Positions 61,070 through 64,000 of a stretch of 64,000 nt of DNA are shown here, piece by piece. The notes below the pieces were generated by a model that had not been told where the DNA came from, did no database searches, and saw only the letters and a program-made list of their open reading frames with translations. This stretch comes from CBDCZY01 sp965224745. GTDB taxonomy: Bacteria; Pseudomonadota; Gammaproteobacteria; Methylococcales; Methylomonadaceae. Made by a program: the position numbers and the translations under genes. How positions within the stretch are numbered: the stretch's first letter is position 1; every line of letters starts with the position of its first letter. Location: positions 372,001 to 436,000 of the forward strand of contig CBDCZY010000001.1 of NCBI GenBank assembly GCA_965224745.1. Direction: 5' to 3'.

Positions 61070-61706
61070 AACGCTCCCGCAGAGCGGGAGGCTTGACGGC
61101 TGTGAGCAGCCCCAAGGGCTGCCAATGTTAAGGTTTGGTGGACTCTTAAAGGTTAGTGGTTAAAATTCACCGTCTTCATCTGAGCCCTTACCATCTAATT
61201 GTTCTTGGTTTCGAATGTAGTGTTTGATCTGACCTTCTTCAAAACCAACTGTAGAAACTGCATAGCCTCTTGCCCATAACGCTTCCCCATTAAAATTCCG
61301 TTTTCATCCACTAAATTGACGTGCAACGGCTATCGCACTTTTACCTTTCAAGTAACCTACTATCTCCGACACCGCATATTTCGGCGGTATTTCTATGAGC
61401 ATATGAACATGATCCTGTACCATATGACCCTCAGCGATCCGGCACTGCCTTTGACCTGCCAATTCGTGAAAGATTGGCCCTAAATAATTTCTAATCTTTC
61501 CATACAACTTTTTCCTTCGACACTTGGGTATAAAAACCAAGTGGTATTTGCAGTCCCATTTTGAATGACTTAAGCTCTGATATGACATGGGTTTGTTTCC
61601 TCTTTTGTGGGCCGCCAAGCCACGAGGAAGCATTCCACATGTCATCAATTCAATCAAAACTAAATCGGACGGCCAAGCCTTGAGAGTCTCACTAGTCAAA
61701 CTAGTG
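61070..61706 (-). mobile_element. IS200-family element with subterminal hairpins
   Basis: A TnpA-type pseudogene flanked by hairpins: CTCCCGC-AGA-GCGGGAG (about 61073-61090) and GCAGCCC-CAA-GGGCTGC (about 61106-61122) on one side, CACTAGT-CAA-ACTAGTG (61690-61706) on the other. Such hairpins are recognition sites for IS200/IS605 transposases. Exact ends are not defined, and no TnpB or IscB gene is present. Confidence 0.75.
61160..61588 (-). pseudogene. IS200-type TnpA transposase with a nonsense codon
   Basis: The frame starts at MSYQSLSHSKWDCKYHLVF (ATG 61588). It contains the HUH motif in QDHVHMLIEIP and the catalytic Tyr in VGYLKGKSA. A TGA at 61304-61306 interrupts it after RQFSG. The same frame then continues with RNFNGEALWARGYAVSTVGF and GQIKHYIRNQEQ to the natural stop at 61160. 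One base change thus separates it from a full 142-codon gene. Confidence 0.88.
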
Positions 61707-61758
61707 GCTTACCTGTCAACGAGTTATCTGTAATGGTCAACAAAAACAGGACACTTCT

Positions 61759-62586
61759 TTAAGCCACCTTCTTAAAAAAATCGCATTCAAAATCTAAAGG
61801 CGATAAATATCCTAGTTTTGAATGCTTACGTTTCCCATTATAAAAAGCTAAATAATCAATAATACTCAACTTTGCTTCCGCTTTGGTTTTGAACCGCTCA
61901 TAATTCAATTGTTCATGCTTAAGGCTACGAAAAAATCGCTCTGTTGGTGCATTGTCCCAACAATTACCTTTTCGGCTCATACTTTGCTCCCTGCTCATAA
62001 TACTCAGATGTTTACGGTATTCATGGCTTGCATATTGGCTACCTCGATCTGAGTGATGAAGCACACCCGGTTCTGGTTTGCGCCGCCAGAAAGCCATTTG
62101 TAAAGCACTGACACACAAAGATGTGCGCATGTGGTCATCTATTGCCCAGCCCACGACCTGCCGAGAAAATGAGTCCATGACGACAGCGACATAGAGCCAA
62201 CCTTCAAGCGTCCAAACGTAGGTAATATCCGTTGTCCAGACAGTGTTAGGTTCGATTACTTCAAATTGACGATCCAGTTTATTCGGTGAAATCGCTTCAT
62301 TGTGATGACTATCCGTGGTCACTTTAAAACGCTTAGGATAACGCACTTCTAAGCCCAAATCAGCCATTAATCGGCGGGTTTTATAGCGCCCAGCATCAAT
62401 ACCAGCTTCTTTTAAAGCATCGGATAAACGACGCGACCCATAAACTTTTCTATTCGCTTCAAACAGCTCACAAACTTTGGCTTCAAGCTGTTCCTTTTGA
62501 CGAGCCTTTTCTGGGTCGTCAGCTGCTTGCAACCAGGCATAATACGCACTACTACTGACTTGCATCACTCGACACAATATAATCAC
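61759..62586 (-). CDS. IS3-family orfB transposase (IS150-like)
   Basis: 275 aa from the first ATG-type start, but normally made by -1 frameshift from orfA. It includes an HTH_21 region (VSSSAYYAWLQ) and rve catalytic core: Asp in VWTTDITYVW, Asp in LHHSDRGSQYAS, Glu in APTERFFRSLKHE. It ends FYNGKRKHSKLGYLSPLDFE, typical of the IS150/IS911 branch. Intact. Confidence 0.93.
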   Translation of the reverse strand: MIILCRVMQVSSSAYYAWLQAADDPEKARQKEQLEAKVCELFEANRKVYGSRRLSDALKEAGIDAGRYKTRRLMADLGLEVRYPKRFKVTTDSHHNEAISPNKLDRQFEVIEPNTVWTTDITYVWTLEGWLYVAVVMDSFSRQVVGWAIDDHMRTSLCVSALQMAFWRRKPEPGVLHHSDRGSQYASHEYRKHLSIMSREQSMSRKGNCWDNAPTERFFRSLKHEQLNYERFKTKAEAKLSIIDYLAFYNGKRKHSKLGYLSPLDFECDFFKKVA

Positions 62587-62624
62587 AGGATAGGTTTTCT
62601 GTTGCTCTCGAATAAATCCGTACT

Positions 62625-62937
62625 TTATCCGGCTTCTTTGGCAAAGAAGACCGCCGCCTTTTTTAATATTTCGCGCTCCATTCGTAACTCATCGTTTTCC
62701 TTACGTAATCTAATGAGTTCGCTCTGAGCACTTAATTTTAAAGAGCTCGTCTTTTTACTCGAATCATTTTCAGGGCCTCGCTCTGCTCTGACCCATCTTC
62801 CAATCGCACTTAATGATACACCCAGATGATCAGCTGCTTGCTGATGGGTATAGCCTTTTTTTATCACTAATTGCGCTGCATCTTGTTTTGAATTCAAGCG
62901 TATATTTTGGTCTGGTGTGTGTAGTTTTCTTGTTCAT
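62625..62937 (-). pseudogene. IS3-family orfA (IS150-like), frameshifted near its start
   Basis: The family N-terminus MNKKTTHTRPKYTLEFK starts at ATG 62937. One extra base in a run of four T (62886-62889, plus strand) throws it out of frame with the rest, QDAAQLVIKKGYTHQQAADH, helix-turn-helix LGVSLSAIGRWVRAE and the coiled coil. A TTG at 62897 could start the shortened frame. Confidence 0.85.
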
Positions 62938-62992
62938 GTTCACCTCTATTTGACATTATATATCTGCCTTTAGAGGTGTCCTGTTTTATTAA

Positions 62993-63203
62993 ACTATTTC
63001 ACGTCGAGCAGGCCTTACCGATTGGTTCAGGTGTCACTGAAGCCGCTTGCAAAATGATCGTTAAACAACGGTTATGTCAATCTGGCATGAAATGGCATCA
63101 TAAAGGGGTATCGATTATCCTGAGTTTGAGAACCTTAGAACGGTCTAATCGATGGGAGCAGTTTTGGGACAAAGTCAGCCAGTATGGGGTAGCTTATTGT
63201 TAA
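62993..63203 (+). pseudogene. ISKra4-family transposase, C-terminal fragment
   Basis: Reads HVEQALPIGSGVTEAACKMI, then KQRLCQSGMKWHHKGVSIIL and a stop. It matches the last ~68 residues of the transposase at 54201-55484 but is diverged. The 5' part was replaced by the IS150-like element. Confidence 0.9.
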
Positions 63204-63226
63204 TCTACATTAATATGTAGCTACAC

Positions 63227-63702
63227 CCCTCTACGATGAAATGGTACATCTTGATAGCCGAATAGAAAACCTGGAACAAAGTTTAAAAGCTGTTTGCGCG
63301 CAAAATGAAGACTGCAAACGATTACTGACCATTCCTGGAATAGGGTTAATGACTGCAACCGCACTGATTGCAGCAATAGGTGATATTAGCGTCTTCAAAA
63401 ATGGTCGAGAACTTTCAGCCTGGTTAGGACGGGTTCCACGGCAACATTCGACAGGCGGTAAACCGACCTTGCTGGGTATCAGCAAACGGGGAGACAGTTA
63501 CCTCAGAACCTTATTGATTCATGGAGGACGAGCGGTTGTCAGGTGTGCTCACAAACATCAGGATAAACGAAGCCAATGGGTTGGAGTCGTAGAAGGTCGT
63601 CGGGGAAAAAACATCACCGCCGTTGCAGTCGCCAATAAAAATGCCCGAATTGCCTGGGCATTGCTAAGCAAAAAAGAAGATTATCAGGCAGCGATGGCAT
63701 GA
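63227..63702 (+). pseudogene. IS110-family transposase, C-terminal fragment
   Basis: About 158 residues of the Transposase_20 (IS116/IS110/IS902) domain: TIPGIGLMTATALIAAIGD, FKNGRELSAWLGRVPRQHST, GGKPTLLGISKRGDSYLRTL, with the catalytic Ser region in LGISKRGDSYLR. The N-terminal DEDD domain is missing. The frame enters from ISKra4-adjacent DNA near 63227. Inactive. Confidence 0.88.
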
Positions 63703-63721
63703 AAAGACTTAATTTAAGAGC

Positions 63722-63890
63722 TCAAAAGGGGCTTTGCCCCTTGCCGCACGGCATACCCCACCCTCGCCCGGGAGGCAGGAACCGGAAGTCTCCGGCTCCT
63801 GCCAACAGGGTACCACCGAATTTGGGCAAATCAAGGACTACTCGACGCAAGCGTCTGCGTTCCTCCTTGACTTGCCAAAATCCGGCAAAA
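63722..63890 (+). repeat. GC-rich multi-hairpin repeat downstream of the IS110 fragment
   Basis: Contains GGCAGGA...TCCTGCC (about 63772-63801), AAGGGGC-TTT-GCCCCTT (about 63726-63742) and GGCAAATCAAGGA...TCCTTGACTTGCC (about 63824-63875). Overlapping frames here are artefacts of composition. IS110 elements often target such palindromic repeats, so it may be the former insertion site. 63891-64000 is AT-rich, with no gene seen. Confidence 0.6.
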
Positions 63891-64000
63891 CGAAAAAAGA
63901 AAACAAAAATAGTACAAAAGTTAAACGATTAACAAAGCTAAGAAACCGTAAGCAACGAATGGCGTAGATTGAATTTAAGTGAGGGCATAAAAGGTAACAC

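Larger units (their letters stand above)
61733..62992 (-). mobile_element. IS3-family (IS150-like) element inserted in ISKra4 DNA
   Basis: Ends share AACAGGACACYTC (left 61749-61761, right complement about 62975-62988). The right side joins directly to ISKra4 transposase sequence. The left side does not, so the left flank has been rearranged. Two frames, orfA and orfB, are in IS3 order. Confidence 0.82.

Noticed and set aside
63734..63967. Two 77-aa frames in different phases
   Set aside because: Both read the multi-hairpin GC-rich repeat; basic low-complexity translations without family.
1..64000. Search for tRNA, rRNA, integron attC sites and prophage genes
   Set aside because: None could be supported by eye; the repeats at 31893 and 63722 were considered as attC-like but lack a paired integrase or cassette layout.

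Overview
The window comes from an AT-rich gammaproteobacterial chromosome that is heavily colonised by insertion sequences. Three things point towards the Methylococcales (methanotrophs) or a neighbouring lineage: a MxaK/MxaL-like gene pair, secreted proteins ending in a VPLPAA-type PEP-CTERM sorting tail, and an orphan GspB. This placement is an inference, because no rRNA, tRNA or methane/methanol oxidation structural gene lies in the window.

Layout. 1-1066: 3' end of an IS1634-family element with a tandem partial duplication, followed by a decapitated cupin gene. 2119-3702: an RpoD-like alternative sigma factor. 4004-6644: hisC, ubiX and a proline iminopeptidase. 7117-9726: a tightly packed operon of MxaK-like, MxaL-like (VWA), DUF2905 and BASS-transporter genes, followed by purD and a NadM-Nudix fusion. 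12315-14917: IS21 copy A with a clean target duplication. 15564-20434: a Crp/Fnr regulator, two almost identical C-type-lectin/PEP-CTERM genes, a secreted GlcG/HbpS-like protein and an SGNH hydrolase. 20544-22666: a complete IS1634 element. 22998-27078: a DsbA-like thioredoxin, an unknown protein, a RhlA-like hydrolase preceded by two unannotated small ORFs and palindromes, and a JmjC/cupin-8 oxygenase.

27252-39105 is a signalling region broken up by IS elements. An HD-GYP response regulator is split by an ISAs1 element carrying a DruA-like (DUF4338) domain. A GC-rich structured repeat abuts a 1.47 k-residue EvgS-like hybrid kinase. A truncated haemoglobin is followed by a PNPOx-family pseudogene split by IS256. 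39501-54107 is mostly intact core or accessory DNA: a copper-radical (galactose/glyoxal oxidase-like) enzyme, an iron-type ABC transporter, a pseudo-receiver protein, an Amt-PAS fusion, GspB, a RibD-C reductase, a GNAT protein and an orphan OmpR-type regulator. 54169-64000 is an IS graveyard: ISKra4, an IS3 element interrupted by IS21 copy B, IS fragments, a Phd/VapC-like toxin-antitoxin pair, a structured RNA candidate, an IS200 pseudogene, an IS150-like element and ISKra4 and IS110 remnants.

The most promising unexplained signal is at 25519-25977 on the minus strand. Two well-formed small ORFs (30 and 43 aa), a perfect 11-bp inverted repeat over the second start codon and a nested 106-bp inverted repeat lie immediately upstream of the RhlA-like hydrolase gene. 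Target-site duplications allow the ancestral sequence of several interrupted genes to be reconstructed exactly.
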